Notes: generated by a model from the letters alone, not told the origin. Shown: positions 9,543-19,479, counted from the stretch's first letter. The stretch: DNA of 64,000 nt from Chloroflexota bacterium (GCA_016860845.1 BOKF01000011.1:62001-126000), one strand, 5' to 3'. Translations and numbers: made by a program.

Positions 9543-9585
9543 AGGCGCTTTTTATTTTTTTCAATGTTTGGTTTAGAGGCAACTT

Positions 9586-10458
9586 ATGAATTATGAAACT
9601 GTCCAGAGTTTATCTGGTCGAGACGTTGTGCCCGCTTCTCCCGATATCTTTGCCCGCGAGATTGAGTTTCACAATGGCTGGGCAGATGACACGGCTGTCG
9701 AAGATATTCTGGTCTCAGAAAGTTTTGAAAGCCCGCTGGCCCTGGAAAATCGCTTTGCCCTCAGCTTGATGGGTGATTTAAAAGGTAAAAAGCTGCTCGA
9801 TTTGGGCACGGGTTTGGGCGAAACGGCGGTTTATTTTGCCTTACAGGGAGCGCAGGTAATCGCCACCGATATCTCGCCTCATATGATTGCCCTGGCTCAA
9901 CAGTTGGCTGCCCATCACCACACTCAGATTGAGGGCCTTGTCTGCCCGGCCGAAAACCTTAATCTACCGGACAATTATATAGATATATGCTACACGGCCA
10001 ACGTTCTGCACCATGTAGCGGACCGTAAGCGTACCCTGCGCGAGATCCACCGTGTTTTGAAGCCTGGCGGCCTGGTCGTGAGTTGGGACCCTCTGGCCTA
10101 CAACCCAATCATCAATGTCTACCGCCGCATGGCCGACAAAGTCCGCACCAAAGATGAACAGCCCGTTAAATTTGACCTTGTCCGGGAATACCAGGAGGTT
10201 TTCGCCCATGTGACGCACCACGAGTTCTGGTTAACCGGGCTATTGATCTTTATCAAATATTTCCTGGTGGATCGCGTTCATCCCAATCAAGACCGCTACT
10301 GGAAACGTATCCTGCGCGAGAATCAAACAACCTTAACCTGGCTCAAGCCATTGCTGGCTCTTGATGAGCGCCTGCTGCGCTGGCCTCCCCTCAATTATCT
10401 GGCCTGGACTATCCTCGTTGTCGCCCGCAAGAGCAGCGATACGCCATCTGTTGATTAA
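9586..10458 (+). CDS. Class I SAM-dependent methyltransferase
   Basis: 290 aa soluble protein with a Methyltransf_11/25-type Rossmann core. Motif I is LLDLGTGLGETAVYF (about residues 68-82), the acidic end of strand 2 is VIATDISPHM, and motif IV is ICYTANVLHHV, followed by LREIHRVLKPGGLVVSWDP. The C-terminal third has hydrophobic stretches around YLAWTILVVARK that may touch the membrane. It lies between two GT-C genes (43 bp after one, 14 bp before the next) on the same strand, so it probably methylates a sugar, lipid carrier or glycan end in the same pathway. That substrate is inference. The ATG start is preceded by a weak GAGG. Confidence 0.85.
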   Translation: MNYETVQSLSGRDVVPASPDIFAREIEFHNGWADDTAVEDILVSESFESPLALENRFALSLMGDLKGKKLLDLGTGLGETAVYFALQGAQVIATDISPHMIALAQQLAAHHHTQIEGLVCPAENLNLPDNYIDICYTANVLHHVADRKRTLREIHRVLKPGGLVVSWDPLAYNPIINVYRRMADKVRTKDEQPVKFDLVREYQEVFAHVTHHEFWLTGLLIFIKYFLVDRVHPNQDRYWKRILRENQTTLTWLKPLLALDERLLRWPPLNYLAWTILVVARKSSDTPSVD

Positions 10459-10472
10459 ACCGTCCAACCTGC

Positions 10473-13400
10473 ATGACAAAATCTCTACGCCTGTTTTTCC
10501 ACTCTAAAATTGAAGATGTCCTGCTTATGGCCGGCCTGGTTCTATTGACGGTCCTGCCTCGCTTGACCCATCTTAACCAGTATCTGATTGTGGACGAAGA
10601 GGACCGCTGGCGCTGGGCCAAAAATTTTGTCAGCGCGCTCAGCCGGGGTGATTTGACCGCCACAATTGGCGAAGTTGGCTACCCCGGCCTGGTGCCAATC
10701 TGGGCGGAGAGTCTGTGGATTTGGTTAGAGGCCGGACGGCGCTCGCTGCTCGAAGGGCGCTGGATCGGTGAACCCGGTCTCTATCTGATCATGCATGAGT
10801 GGGACCGCCCAGTTAATCTTTTTCAACAGCGGCTGCCGGTTGTGCTGCTGAATACGGGATTGGCCCTGTTAGTGGTAGCGTTTGTCTGGCGGCTCTTTGG
10901 CAAATGGGTGGCCGTTTTGAGCGGCCTGCTCATAGCCCTTGACCCCTTCTACCTGACCGACTCGCGGGTCAACCGGGCCGATGCTCTCATCACCGGCCTG
11001 ATGACTCTCTCCATCCTGGCCCTTATCTTCTATGATCGGCAGCGCCGCCGGCGTTGGCTCATCAGCTCGGGTATTTTTGCCGGCCTCGCTTTTGTGACCA
11101 AAATTCAAGCAATTGCCATGCTCCCGGCCATCGGCCTGATATTGCTTTTTATTTGGACTCGCCGCGATAACGTCCAAAATCGAAAACCCTTACCCTACTT
11201 CCTACTCCCTACTACTTACTCCCTTCTCCTGTGGGGCTTCGCCGCTGCTGTAACCTGGTCTATTCTTTGGCCGGCGATGTGGGTCCGGCCGTTGGAAGCT
11301 CTGGGTTCGGTGTACGACCTTGCCACCATGAAAGTCGGGGCAGAAGGGGCCGACCTCTTCTTCTTTGGCCAGGCTCACGCCGACCCTGGCCCGCTCTTCT
11401 ATCCCTTTGCCTTTGTTATGCGTCTTGCCCCCCTGGCCCTCCTTGGTTTTACATTTTACGTTTTGCGTTTTGTGTTTCAGAGCCAAAAGTTCCTTGGAGG
11501 CGTTTCACCCGCCACCCCGAACCCAACTGCCTTGAACCTGAGAAGCGGCGCCATTCTCCTGATCTATATTGTCTTTTACACTCTGGCCATGATTCCCAGC
11601 ACCCACAAGCAAGATCGCTACCTCATGCCAATTTTTCTGGCCGTGGATATTTTAGCCGCCCTGGGTTGGGTCAATCTATGGGTCTGGTTGAAACCCAAAA
11701 TTAAAGGCACGGATCGAACCTCTACCCCCTACTTCTTCCTCTCTCTTTCCCTCTTGGCGGGATTCCTCCTCATCCAAATTATCACTGTTCTCCCGCACCA
11801 TCCTTACTATTACTCCTACTTCAATCCCCTTCTCGGCGGCGGCCAAACTGCTGTGCGCACCCTGCGTATCGGTTGGGGCGAAGGCATGGATCAGGTTGGC
11901 GCATATCTGGCGGCCAAGCCCAACAGCCGTGACCTGGTGGTCGCTTCACGCTTTACCCACAACATGTTGGGCTTTAAGGGAGACCAGATTTCACTTCTGC
12001 CGGATGGCCGTTGGACCCAGGCCGATTATGTGGTGCTCTACATTCAACAGGTACAGCGCCGGCAGGAACCTAGCCCCGGCTTTATTGATTACTTCCAGGC
12101 CCGTACCCCGGAAAAAGTTGTGACGGTCGCCGGCATTGATTATGCATGGATTTACCCTATTCCTTTTACCACCCCCGCCGACCCCCAGGTAAGTGTCCTT
12201 CCTGACCAGGCGGCTTTACTGGGATACAGTTGGGAGGCAGGACAGAGCGGTGAGTCTGCCAGCCTTCCAGCCCACCAGCTTTCCCTCCGCCTGCTCTGGG
12301 AAAATCTGGGCCTCCCGGCCGGGCGGCAGCTTGTGGCCCGCCTGGCAAGCCAGGCGGTTCAGAATGATTGGGTCGTATGCCAGCCTGATCCCGCTTTTCT
12401 GAGCCAGGCTCAAACCGCCGGCGCTTATGTTGAAAGTCTCTGCTCACCGCCGGTTGAGAACTTAGCGCCAGGGTTCTATACCGTTGAATTTGGCCTGGCC
12501 CTCTCAAACCCTTCATCGCCAAAGGTCGCATCGCCGGTGGAGTCTTTTCGTTTTCCCCAGGGCCACTATGCGGTCCAGATCTTGCCAGACGGGCTAATCC
12601 AGGATACACCCGAAGCTGAACGCCTGGCGGCTATGGCCCGGCAAAGCGTGCCTGCCGAAGCACAGCGGCTGGATCGCATCTATAACGGCCAGCTCAGATT
12701 GGTTGCCTATGAGCTTGATCCGGCCGTCCCCACCCCCGGCGAAACGGTGAAATTGCGCCTCTACTGGCAGGCGCTGCGCCCCATCAAGGAACCCCTGCAT
12801 TTAACCGTCCAGTTGGCCGACAGTCGTCTCATCGCTCTGGGCCGGTATGATGGCGAACTGATCTCGCCTGAGGAGAAGCGCTGGTTCCCCGGCGAAATAA
12901 TTACGGTTCAACCGCAGTTTGAACTAAGAGCCACGCTAGACCCCCCTCTGGCCGCTCAGGTTGAAATCCAGGTGCTAAATCAAGTGTCAGGGGAGTGGTT
13001 GGCAACGGATTCAGCCGGCGCACCGCTTGACAATAAGGTTGTTCGCTTTACAATTGGGCCAGAAATATGGCCGACCTTGACAGATCTCGCCCAAAGTCCG
13101 CCTTTTCAGCCAATAAAGGCGACCTGGCCGAACGGGATCGAGTTACGGGGGTATAGTCTGGCTCCGCAGCGAGCGCAACCGGGAGAGACGCTGCAAGTTA
13201 CTTTATTCTGGCAAACTAGCCAACCCGTAGCCGATAATTATATTGTTTTTATTCATCTACTGGATGACCAGGCTCAAATCAAAGCCCAGAACGACGCCCT
13301 GCCCCGAGCAGGGGCCTATCCGGTCCTCTGGTGGCAGCCGGGCGTGGTCATTGAAGATGTTCACCGCCTCGTTTTACCGCCGGATTTATCAAGTGGGGTT

Positions 13401-13517
13401 TATCAGTTAGTCGTTGGCCTTTATCGTCCTGAAAGCGGCCAGCGTTTACTGTTGGACGATGGGGCGGATAATTTAGCCCTGGGGCGGGCTGAAATTTTCA
13501 GAGCAGAAAAGAAATAG
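10473..13517 (+). CDS. GT-C (PMT/ArnT-like) membrane glycosyltransferase with three beta domains
   Basis: 1014 aa, among the largest of the set. TM1 (about 16-32) is followed by LIVDEEDRWRWAKNF with D41-E42. Family motifs include ALDPFYLTDSR, YYYSYFNPLLGGG, GWGEGMDQVGAYL, ADYVVLYIQQVQRR and GIDYAWIYPIP. The membrane-linked part ends near residue 570. Three beta domains follow, starting at ALLGYSW, LRLVAYELDP and IELRGYSLAP; only the third keeps the full signature (VTLFWQTSQP, VFIHLLDD, LPPDLSSGVYQLVVGLYRPESGQRL). Word repeats are present in loops at 11172-11230 and 11445-11479 and near 12255-12285. It starts 14 bp after the methyltransferase gene, consistent with one operon. Confidence 0.83.
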   Translation: MTKSLRLFFHSKIEDVLLMAGLVLLTVLPRLTHLNQYLIVDEEDRWRWAKNFVSALSRGDLTATIGEVGYPGLVPIWAESLWIWLEAGRRSLLEGRWIGEPGLYLIMHEWDRPVNLFQQRLPVVLLNTGLALLVVAFVWRLFGKWVAVLSGLLIALDPFYLTDSRVNRADALITGLMTLSILALIFYDRQRRRRWLISSGIFAGLAFVTKIQAIAMLPAIGLILLFIWTRRDNVQNRKPLPYFLLPTTYSLLLWGFAAAVTWSILWPAMWVRPLEALGSVYDLATMKVGAEGADLFFFGQAHADPGPLFYPFAFVMRLAPLALLGFTFYVLRFVFQSQKFLGGVSPATPNPTALNLRSGAILLIYIVFYTLAMIPSTHKQDRYLMPIFLAVDILAALGWVNLWVWLKPKIKGTDRTSTPYFFLSLSLLAGFLLIQIITVLPHHPYYYSYFNPLLGGGQTAVRTLRIGWGEGMDQVGAYLAAKPNSRDLVVASRFTHNMLGFKGDQISLLPDGRWTQADYVVLYIQQVQRRQEPSPGFIDYFQARTPEKVVTVAGIDYAWIYPIPFTTPADPQVSVLPDQAALLGYSWEAGQSGESASLPAHQLSLRLLWENLGLPAGRQLVARLASQAVQNDWVVCQPDPAFLSQAQTAGAYVESLCSPPVENLAPGFYTVEFGLALSNPSSPKVASPVESFRFPQGHYAVQILPDGLIQDTPEAERLAAMARQSVPAEAQRLDRIYNGQLRLVAYELDPAVPTPGETVKLRLYWQALRPIKEPLHLTVQLADSRLIALGRYDGELISPEEKRWFPGEIITVQPQFELRATLDPPLAAQVEIQVLNQVSGEWLATDSAGAPLDNKVVRFTIGPEIWPTLTDLAQSPPFQPIKATWPNGIELRGYSLAPQRAQPGETLQVTLFWQTSQPVADNYIVFIHLLDDQAQIKAQNDALPRAGAYPVLWWQPGVVIEDVHRLVLPPDLSSGVYQLVVGLYRPESGQRLLLDDGADNLALGRAEIFRAEKK
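11172..11230 (+). repeat. In-frame CTACTCCC word repeat
   Basis: TACCCTACTTCCTACTCCC-type words encode YFLLPTTYSLLLW at the edge of a membrane helix. The same word, in a more regular form, is at 32470-32500 in another GT-C gene. Confidence 0.6.
11445..11479 (+). repeat. In-frame TTTTACG word repeat
   Basis: TTTTACATTTTACGTTTTGCG words encode FTFYVLRFVFQ in the GT-C gene. They resemble the TACGCTTTACG words at 3179-3210 and 53444-53480. Confidence 0.5.
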
Positions 13518-13594
13518 GCCCAAGAGGCAAATGAACGGCTTTATCCCAGCATCTACGTGATTGGCCAGATCAGCTTTACAAAATGACTAACCCC

Positions 13595-14946
13595 TCACTT
13601 GGAGGAGGAAGCGGGAGTAGGAACAAACTCCTGTTCCTGAATCCAGTGGCAGGCCGACTCGGCCGTTAAGCGGTGGCCGGCCTGGTTAAAATGACCATCT
13701 TCTTCAAAGTACAAACTTGGGCCGCCGGTGGTATCGTAAGCGCGCAGGGACGGCAGTAAATCCAGATAAGGGATGTCTTGCCGGGTAAATAGCTGGCCCA
13801 TGGCTTGATTGGGCTGGGCGTAGTTCCAGGCGATGTGGGCCAATGAAGGCCCATATCGTTTTGAAAATTGCTGGCAGGTATCCTGATAGTAACGTTGGTG
13901 GGCCTGTTCCCTGGCCGGAATAATTAACACCCCCAACCCGGCATTCATTGCTGCCGAAGCTTGCTTGAACTCGGTAAAGATTTTTTGAAGGATAGCCCAC
14001 GTTTCGCCTACTTCCGGCGGCATATCGGGACCATCGGGAAAGGTGGGAGCGTAGATGACCAAATCAAAATTGTTGGGCAAAGTTCCGCCCGCGGCCCGGG
14101 CCGTGGGACGAGCAGGAGGCTGCGGACGGGACAACCAGCGACCCACAGGAGTCTCGTTGAAAGTATCCTTCTGTTGATCAAGCCACTCGGCCACTTTTGA
14201 ATCAGGATGCGCCAGAAGACGATAAATTCGTGAGGTGCGCTGCAACAGGCGCTGCAGCGGCGAAATTTCTTCGTAAGGGCTGGGGTTGGCCCAATCCACC
14301 CAGGTTTTTTTGAGATTTCCAGCCCCGTCCAGTTCGGTCAGTAACCTCCCAGAGAAGCCACCCAACCATCTTCCCTTTTTCTGGCTTCGTAGGCTTCGAT
14401 GTCGTTCCCCACGTAAAAGGCAACCAGAATGAGATCAGGCTGATACCGCCGCCCTTCGTGTTGCAGAAAAAACAACTCTTCGGCGCTGCTGTAATAACTG
14501 ACCCCGCTGTTGATAACTTCAACTCGCTGCTGATTTTGCCGGTTCAGGCAGTCGGCCAGCCGGCTGGAGAAATTATCGGCAATGGGCACCTGAACCACCT
14601 CGGCGAACGAATCACCCAGGACGAGGATACGATAGACCCCGGCCGGTTTATCATAACCATGTTCGCTGTCGTGTAACCCCTGGGAATTGATCTCAATGAG
14701 CAGATCATACTCGTCCCGCTGGTAATGAAATTTTGCTCTGGGCTTGAGCCGCCAGCCGATATCCGGATCGGTTTGATAGAGGACATGACGGATAGGACGC
14801 AGGGCAACGAGTTCATTCAGCGTTTGCTCCGGCAGCAGGCGCAACACCCCCTCACTGAAGAGCAGCCCGGCGATCAACCCAAATAAGACCAGGCTGATGT
14901 ATTTCAAGCAGGCTATCAAAATCGTTTTGATCCTGAAGCTCACCAC
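13595..14946 (-). pseudogene. SGNH (GDSL-like) hydrolase split by a frameshift
   Basis: Two overlapping frames make one SGNH protein of about 450 residues. The first, from GTG 14946 to a TGA at 14338-14340, has an N-terminal membrane anchor (LVLFGLIAGLLFSEGVLRLL), then LVLGDSFAEVV (block I Ser), and ends after VASLGGY. The second is open from at least 14365 to 13595 and carries the remainder, with DGHFNQAGH (block V Asp/His) near its end. Inserting one base at about 14341-14350 would join them. The intact homolog at 18232-19383 has the same layout. No good slippery heptamer is seen, so a damaged gene or an assembly error is more likely than programmed frameshifting. Its expected role is adding or removing acyl groups on the surface glycan. 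Confidence 0.75.
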
Positions 14947-14970
14947 ATCCTCGCTTATCTCACGATCTAT

Positions 14971-15207
14971 TCACCAATGGTTCGTGAACTGATAAATGAT
15001 GGCCAGCAGGAAAAAATGCAGCGGGTGCCTGCTGGTATAGTAATAACCAATCAGCTCAAGTGGGCTGCGGAATTCAATCGTCCTGAAAGTTTTTAGCTCA
15101 TCCGCGGCAATGCGGGTGTCTCCCAGGTTATAAAGGCCGACAAAAAAAGAGAGTAAAACGACGAGCAGCGCCAGTTGTCTGAACATTTTTGCTGATAAAC
15201 CGGACAT
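14971..15207 (-). pseudogene. N-terminal fragment of a GT-C glycosyltransferase
   Basis: 78 codons containing only TM1 (about 11-27), RIAADELKTF with the family Asp-Glu pair at 36-37, and YTSRHPLHFFLLAIIYQF, which matches the start of the second membrane region of GT-C enzymes. It stops at TGA 14971-14973, 24 bp before the SGNH frame begins. The rest of the gene is missing, not frameshifted: no continuing helices are found in the other frames before 14946. This is best read as a deletion remnant. A functional short membrane protein cannot be excluded, since it starts 11 bp after the upstream GT-C stop. Confidence 0.6.
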
Positions 15208-15218
15208 CTTATCTCGCT

Positions 15219-18200
15219 TTAGGGAGTGCGCCAGGATACTTTTTGCTCTACTTCAGGCACAACAAAAAACGACTGGCCATCGGCTAACACAACCGGCTGG
15301 AGAGTATCGGCTAAAAATCTGATTTCCAGTTTAACGGAAACGGGCTGGCTGCTGGCAGTCACCAGCTCGTGCCGGTCGGTGATAATTTCTCCGGCTTGCC
15401 ACACCGTCGTCGGTGCGCTCCCCTGCGCCGGTTCGGCGGTTTGCTCGGCCAGTGTGGTGTTGCTGCTGCTATCTACTAGACGTAGATTAACATGATAAGG
15501 CTGAGGAGTGCTTCTTTGAGCTTGCCAGTATAGCGTCACCGTCACCCGGACACCATCAGGTGACAGGTCGCCCGCCAGATCGTAACCTAAAAGGGTGGCT
15601 ACATCACCAAAAACAGCCTTAGCCGGGAACTGCATCGGCGGCACGTCGAAGACAGCTTTACGGGCCACTACATTGATAACCCCTACTTCAACCTTATCCG
15701 CCGCAAGAGGGCGACCCGTTGCAGCCTCAGCCAGGCTTAGTTCAAACCGGTACTGCCCCGGAGCCAGTCCCTCCGGCAGCGACAACAGTTGGGGGCCGCG
15801 CACGCTGCTGTTGGCCGGCCATGCAGAAGTGGGGTAGGCGCTGGACACAGGCTGGAGATCATGCCACTCCTGCACCGAGCGCCCGGCCGGGTCAAGGAGG
15901 CGCAGCATGAGTGCATAATCCCGCTGAATTGAGCGAACTGCCTGCCAGTAAAGCGTTAGCCACAATCTTTCACCCGCCACTACCTCTTCGCTAGAAAGAT
16001 CATAGCCGCGCAGGTGCAGCTCTGACAACACATGCCGGTCCAGAACGTGGTTAGGCTGGCTTGGTCCAACAGGAACCCCGGAGACAATCAATCTGCTGCC
16101 GTCCACCGGCAGGGAAAATTGCCCCACCTCCTCTTTGGCCCTGGCAAAACCTGCCTGCAAGGCATAAGGGCCGGGCGGCATATCGGCCGGCAGAGCCAGC
16201 GTCACTGCTCCTTCCACGACGGCCCCTTTTCGAGAAGCAATCGCCTCAAATTCGGGTAAAGGCCGGGCCGCTGCCTGACTCCAAACGTAGCCCGATCCAT
16301 CCACCACCCGCCACCAAAATTGCTGCTGCTGCGCCTGTCCCTCGTTCTGCCAGTAGACCCGCAGGTTGGCCGTATCCCCCGGCGCCAGCCGGGCGAAATC
16401 CTGGCCGGCGGCGTCGTAGCCAAAAAGCCGGGCCACGCCTTCCAGCCGGGCCTCTGCCGCCAGAAAAGCGGGCCTGGGGACGGGATAGAGCCAGGTATAA
16501 TCCAAGCCGTGATAACGAGCCACATAAAGCGGCGACTGGCGGCGCAGATAAGCCAGCACCTCGGCAGGAAAAACGCTCATTTGCTCCTCGTCAACATGCC
16601 ATAAAACATAATCGGCTTTGAACCACGCCCCGGAGCGCAGGTCTTCCTGGGGTAACAATTTCCCGGCGAAGAAAGGTTCGCAGCGCGGTAGGTTCGTACC
16701 ACAGAGCAAAGTCTTAGCAGTCATATCGCTCTGGCTTGAAAGGGACAGCAGAGCGGTGTTGACTCCCTCCCCGTGCCCGATGGGCAAAGCCCATTCCCAA
16801 AATTGCGGTGGGCCGCTCAGTGGGTTGAAATAGGTGGAATACAGCGGATGGTAGCGGCTGATGTGCCAGGTGAGAGCCAGGCCAACGAGAAGGATGGTTG
16901 GATAGGTGAGTCGTGAAACGGGGAACGTAGAGCGTAAGGTGTAGGGCGTAGTTGGTACTTGTTTTGAGCGATGATTGGCCCATTCCGAAAGCCATTGAAT
17001 TAGGTTAGCAATCTCGACAGCGGTCAAAATAGCCAGGGCGGGCACAATCGGCGTAAAAAAGCGGTCGAGTTTCTGGTCGGGAAGTGTAATGACCAGCCAG
17101 TACACACTCGTATAGACAAGCACGCCCCCGATACTTAGATCAAGGCTGGCTCGCCGGCGGAGGGTTGACCAGAGCCAGCGTCCAACGGCTATGAAACTGC
17201 CCAGTAACAGCCAGGGGGTCAAACGCAGTCCGGCGAGCACCGGGTAGAACCACGGGCCGGGGCCAGCAGGACGGACCGCTCCCCAAAAGTAAAGCTCTGC
17301 CCCTCCCTGGCCGGCCTCAACGGCGTGGAACAGGCCCTTATTCCAGAGGAGATCGAATGTTGCCACGGGCCGGAACCACCAGGCCGGCCACAGGCCAAAA
17401 AAGATGATCGCTGCCGCGAGCGCCCAAGTAAGGAAGGCGGAAGGATAAAGGCGGAAGGATGAATTTGAGTTTTCCACCTTCAACGCCTGCCCCCGCGAGG
17501 GAGTTATGCCGTGTGCCTTTCGCTGATTTAGCAGAACCATTCCGTACAGCAGCGCGATCGTGATCACAATCGCCCCGCCGGAGAGCTTGGTCAGCAGGGC
17601 CAGCCCGGCCATGGCCCCCGAAAAAAAATTGTAGCCGCGCTGGCCGGTCTTCAAAAAGGCTAAAGCGCCGAGAAGGGACAGAATCATAAACCCGGCCAGC
17701 AACGCGTCGCCCCGAATGATGCGGGTAAAGGCCAGCAGGAATGGCTCCAGGGCCATCAGCCCGACGGCAATAGCGGCAATTTGCTCACTCCAGATACGTC
17801 GCAGCAGGGGCCACGCCGCCAGGATTTGCAGGCCGCTCACCAGGGTCAGGAACAGGCGCCGCTCCGGCCAGACCGAAAAAGGTCGCTCCGGGGCCACAAC
17901 CTGCTCGAATGGGCGCGGGTCGCCGCTTAGGTGCAGCCAGAGCCATTTGCCGGTTACACCCAGGGTATTGATCCACATCAGCGTCACTGACGGCTTGCCG
18001 TCGCCAACCAGCGTTCCGGCCAGGTCGCCCCTGGCCAGGGCCAGGGCAAAGTTGTTATCCCGGCCCAACTCGGCCATTTCGTCGGGACCAATGAAGATAT
18101 CGAGGGTGAACAGGCGTGGCAGCATGACCAGAGCGACCAAGATGAGGCCGAACAGAACACGCTTGAAAAGCCGTCTTCTCTGGCGATTATCCTTTTTTGC

Positions 18201-18221
18201 GCGAATAGTGGAAACAGCCAT
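15219..18221 (-). CDS. GT-C (PMT/ArnT-like) membrane glycosyltransferase with three beta domains
   Basis: 1000 aa from ATG 18221. A longer frame to 18329 would overlap the upstream SGNH gene by 98 bp and begins with low-quality residues, so the shorter start, 10 bp after that stop, is preferred. TM1 (about 22-38) is followed by IGPDEMAELGRDN with D47-E48. The shared motifs are present: YSTYFNPLSGPP, GHGEGVNTALLSL, ADYVLWHVDEEQ and GLDYTWLYPVP. Three beta domains start at ARLFGYDA, LHLRGYDLSS and ATLLGYDLAG, each with a YWQ strand (VYWQNEG, LYWQAVRS, LYWQAQRS). Word repeats lie at 16905-16951 and 17431-17468. It is in an operon with the SGNH hydrolase upstream and the two broken genes downstream. 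Confidence 0.83.
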   Translation of the reverse strand: MAVSTIRAKKDNRQRRRLFKRVLFGLILVALVMLPRLFTLDIFIGPDEMAELGRDNNFALALARGDLAGTLVGDGKPSVTLMWINTLGVTGKWLWLHLSGDPRPFEQVVAPERPFSVWPERRLFLTLVSGLQILAAWPLLRRIWSEQIAAIAVGLMALEPFLLAFTRIIRGDALLAGFMILSLLGALAFLKTGQRGYNFFSGAMAGLALLTKLSGGAIVITIALLYGMVLLNQRKAHGITPSRGQALKVENSNSSFRLYPSAFLTWALAAAIIFFGLWPAWWFRPVATFDLLWNKGLFHAVEAGQGGAELYFWGAVRPAGPGPWFYPVLAGLRLTPWLLLGSFIAVGRWLWSTLRRRASLDLSIGGVLVYTSVYWLVITLPDQKLDRFFTPIVPALAILTAVEIANLIQWLSEWANHRSKQVPTTPYTLRSTFPVSRLTYPTILLVGLALTWHISRYHPLYSTYFNPLSGPPQFWEWALPIGHGEGVNTALLSLSSQSDMTAKTLLCGTNLPRCEPFFAGKLLPQEDLRSGAWFKADYVLWHVDEEQMSVFPAEVLAYLRRQSPLYVARYHGLDYTWLYPVPRPAFLAAEARLEGVARLFGYDAAGQDFARLAPGDTANLRVYWQNEGQAQQQQFWWRVVDGSGYVWSQAAARPLPEFEAIASRKGAVVEGAVTLALPADMPPGPYALQAGFARAKEEVGQFSLPVDGSRLIVSGVPVGPSQPNHVLDRHVLSELHLRGYDLSSEEVVAGERLWLTLYWQAVRSIQRDYALMLRLLDPAGRSVQEWHDLQPVSSAYPTSAWPANSSVRGPQLLSLPEGLAPGQYRFELSLAEAATGRPLAADKVEVGVINVVARKAVFDVPPMQFPAKAVFGDVATLLGYDLAGDLSPDGVRVTVTLYWQAQRSTPQPYHVNLRLVDSSSNTTLAEQTAEPAQGSAPTTVWQAGEIITDRHELVTASSQPVSVKLEIRFLADTLQPVVLADGQSFFVVPEVEQKVSWRTP
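16905..16951 (-). repeat. In-frame TACGCTC word repeat
   Basis: Read on the minus strand, TACGCCCTACACCTTACGCTC words give PYTLRSTFPVSRLTYP in the loop before the last helices. The resulting peptide matches that at 3179-3210 although its location in the protein differs. Confidence 0.6.
17431..17468 (-). repeat. In-frame GGCGGAAGGAT word repeat
   Basis: Two copies of AAGGCGGAAGGAT plus a partial copy, coding on the minus strand for SNSSFRLYPSAFLTW just before a membrane helix. Confidence 0.55.
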
Positions 18222-18231
18222 GGGCAGACAG

Positions 18232-19383
18232 CTATTCGGAGGTGGCCAGGAACGGAGTATTCTCGGCCAGGTAGCGCCGGATCGTTTGGGCAGCCAGTTC
18301 GTGCCCGGCTTCATTCCAGTGAGCGTCAAAGCGGTAGTAGAGCTGCTTGCCCTGGGAGGCTTGCCCGGCGAAGACCGGGGTCAAGTCCAGATAGGCGACG
18401 CCGTTCGCCTCACACCAGGCTCGAACTTCGTCGTGCGGCCAGTTAACCTTAAAAGCAGCGGCATCCTCTACCAGGGTTGAAGCGATGGGCCAATAAACCT
18501 GTTCCTTAGAAGGAAAAAGGAGGACTACCAATTCCGCATTCACCTGCCTGGCGGCGGTATTGGCCTCGGCCAGTGCTTGCTGAGTATAGACCAAACCCGG
18601 CCCGGTGTATTTGTCGCCGGGGTCAAGCCGTTTGCCCCAATAGGAACGCAGGACAAAGGTCAGGTCAAGGGTGGCGTCGCTGTAGACCAGGCGCTCATAT
18701 TCTTCATTATCGTCTGGCTCGTCAAAGGGGCTGACCAGCCAGGTGTAAGCGACGGAATAAATCCGCAGCTCCCGGTCAAGAGTTTCCGTCCAGGCAGGCG
18801 ACGCCTCGGGCTTGGCCAGCTTGGCCAGCCGGCCGGTCTCTTCTCGCCAGGCAAAGTGGCCGGCGTCGTAAAAATCGTTGGGAAAGAAAGCCCACAGGAT
18901 CAGCCGGGGCTTGAGGGGCAGACCGTACTTCTGCAATAAACGCAGAATTTGCTGCGACCCGTAGCCGCTCATTCCCAAATCAACCACATCGCGGCCGCTT
19001 TCCATTTCCAGCCGCTCGACCCAGGTTTTATTATTGTCTATGCCATCGCCCCAGGTAAAAGAGTCGCCAACAGCGATGATGGGGGCAGGGTCACTAACGC
19101 CGTCATCACGAAAACCGATCCCTTCGTACCCCAGGGAATTGGTCCGCACGTGAAAATCATAGTCAGGATGCCCGGTAATGGTACGGTCAATTCCGGGCAC
19201 GCTCTTTTGCCACAGATAGGGGTCGGGCACGTAGATGCCGTCCATCTGGGCGTGGAACTGGGCCAGGCCAGCCCGGTAGCGCAGCCCTTCGGGCAGCAGG
19301 CCGCCAAACCAACGCAGCCCGCCTTCGGCCACGAGGAGACCAATGACCAGGCCAAAAAAAATTAACAAAATACGTCGTAACAT
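18232..19383 (-). CDS. SGNH hydrolase-type protein (AlgJ/AlgX or GDSL-like), membrane anchored
   Basis: 383 aa. An N-terminal membrane anchor (about 4-19) puts the catalytic part outside the membrane. Block I is AVGDSFTWGDG with nucleophile S108; a GMSGYGSQQ segment (block II Gly) and FFPNDF (block III Asn-Asp) follow; the C-terminal block V is DAHWNEAGH with D353 and H355. The DxHW form resembles AlgX/AlgJ O-acetyltransferases, so it may add or remove acyl groups on an exported glycan. This is inference. It is upstream of and probably co-transcribed with the GT-C gene at 15219 (10 bp gap). A frameshifted paralog lies at 13595-14946. It is divergent from the GT-C gene at 19480, with 96 bp between. 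Confidence 0.8.
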   Translation of the reverse strand: MLRRILLIFFGLVIGLLVAEGGLRWFGGLLPEGLRYRAGLAQFHAQMDGIYVPDPYLWQKSVPGIDRTITGHPDYDFHVRTNSLGYEGIGFRDDGVSDPAPIIAVGDSFTWGDGIDNNKTWVERLEMESGRDVVDLGMSGYGSQQILRLLQKYGLPLKPRLILWAFFPNDFYDAGHFAWREETGRLAKLAKPEASPAWTETLDRELRIYSVAYTWLVSPFDEPDDNEEYERLVYSDATLDLTFVLRSYWGKRLDPGDKYTGPGLVYTQQALAEANTAARQVNAELVVLLFPSKEQVYWPIASTLVEDAAAFKVNWPHDEVRAWCEANGVAYLDLTPVFAGQASQGKQLYYRFDAHWNEAGHELAAQTIRRYLAENTPFLATSE

Positions 19384-19479
19384 CTAGAAAATTTGTGCAA
19401 TTATCTAAGACATGGCAAAGTATAGTTTCAATCAAGCCCTCTTGAGGACGGCAGCTATTTTGCCATAGAAATGGGTTAG

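Noticed and set aside
9543..9585. Terminator after the GT-C gene at 6972
   Set aside because: Only a four-bp stem before the T-run; too weak, and the methyltransferase follows closely.
14338..14365. Programmed -1 frameshift in the SGNH gene
   Set aside because: No X XXY YYZ heptamer or downstream stem is evident; a lesion or error is simpler.
17716..18480. Plus-strand open frame of 254 codons across the GT-C/SGNH junction
   Set aside because: Spans two genes of the opposite strand and has an Arg/Ser-rich composition without domains.
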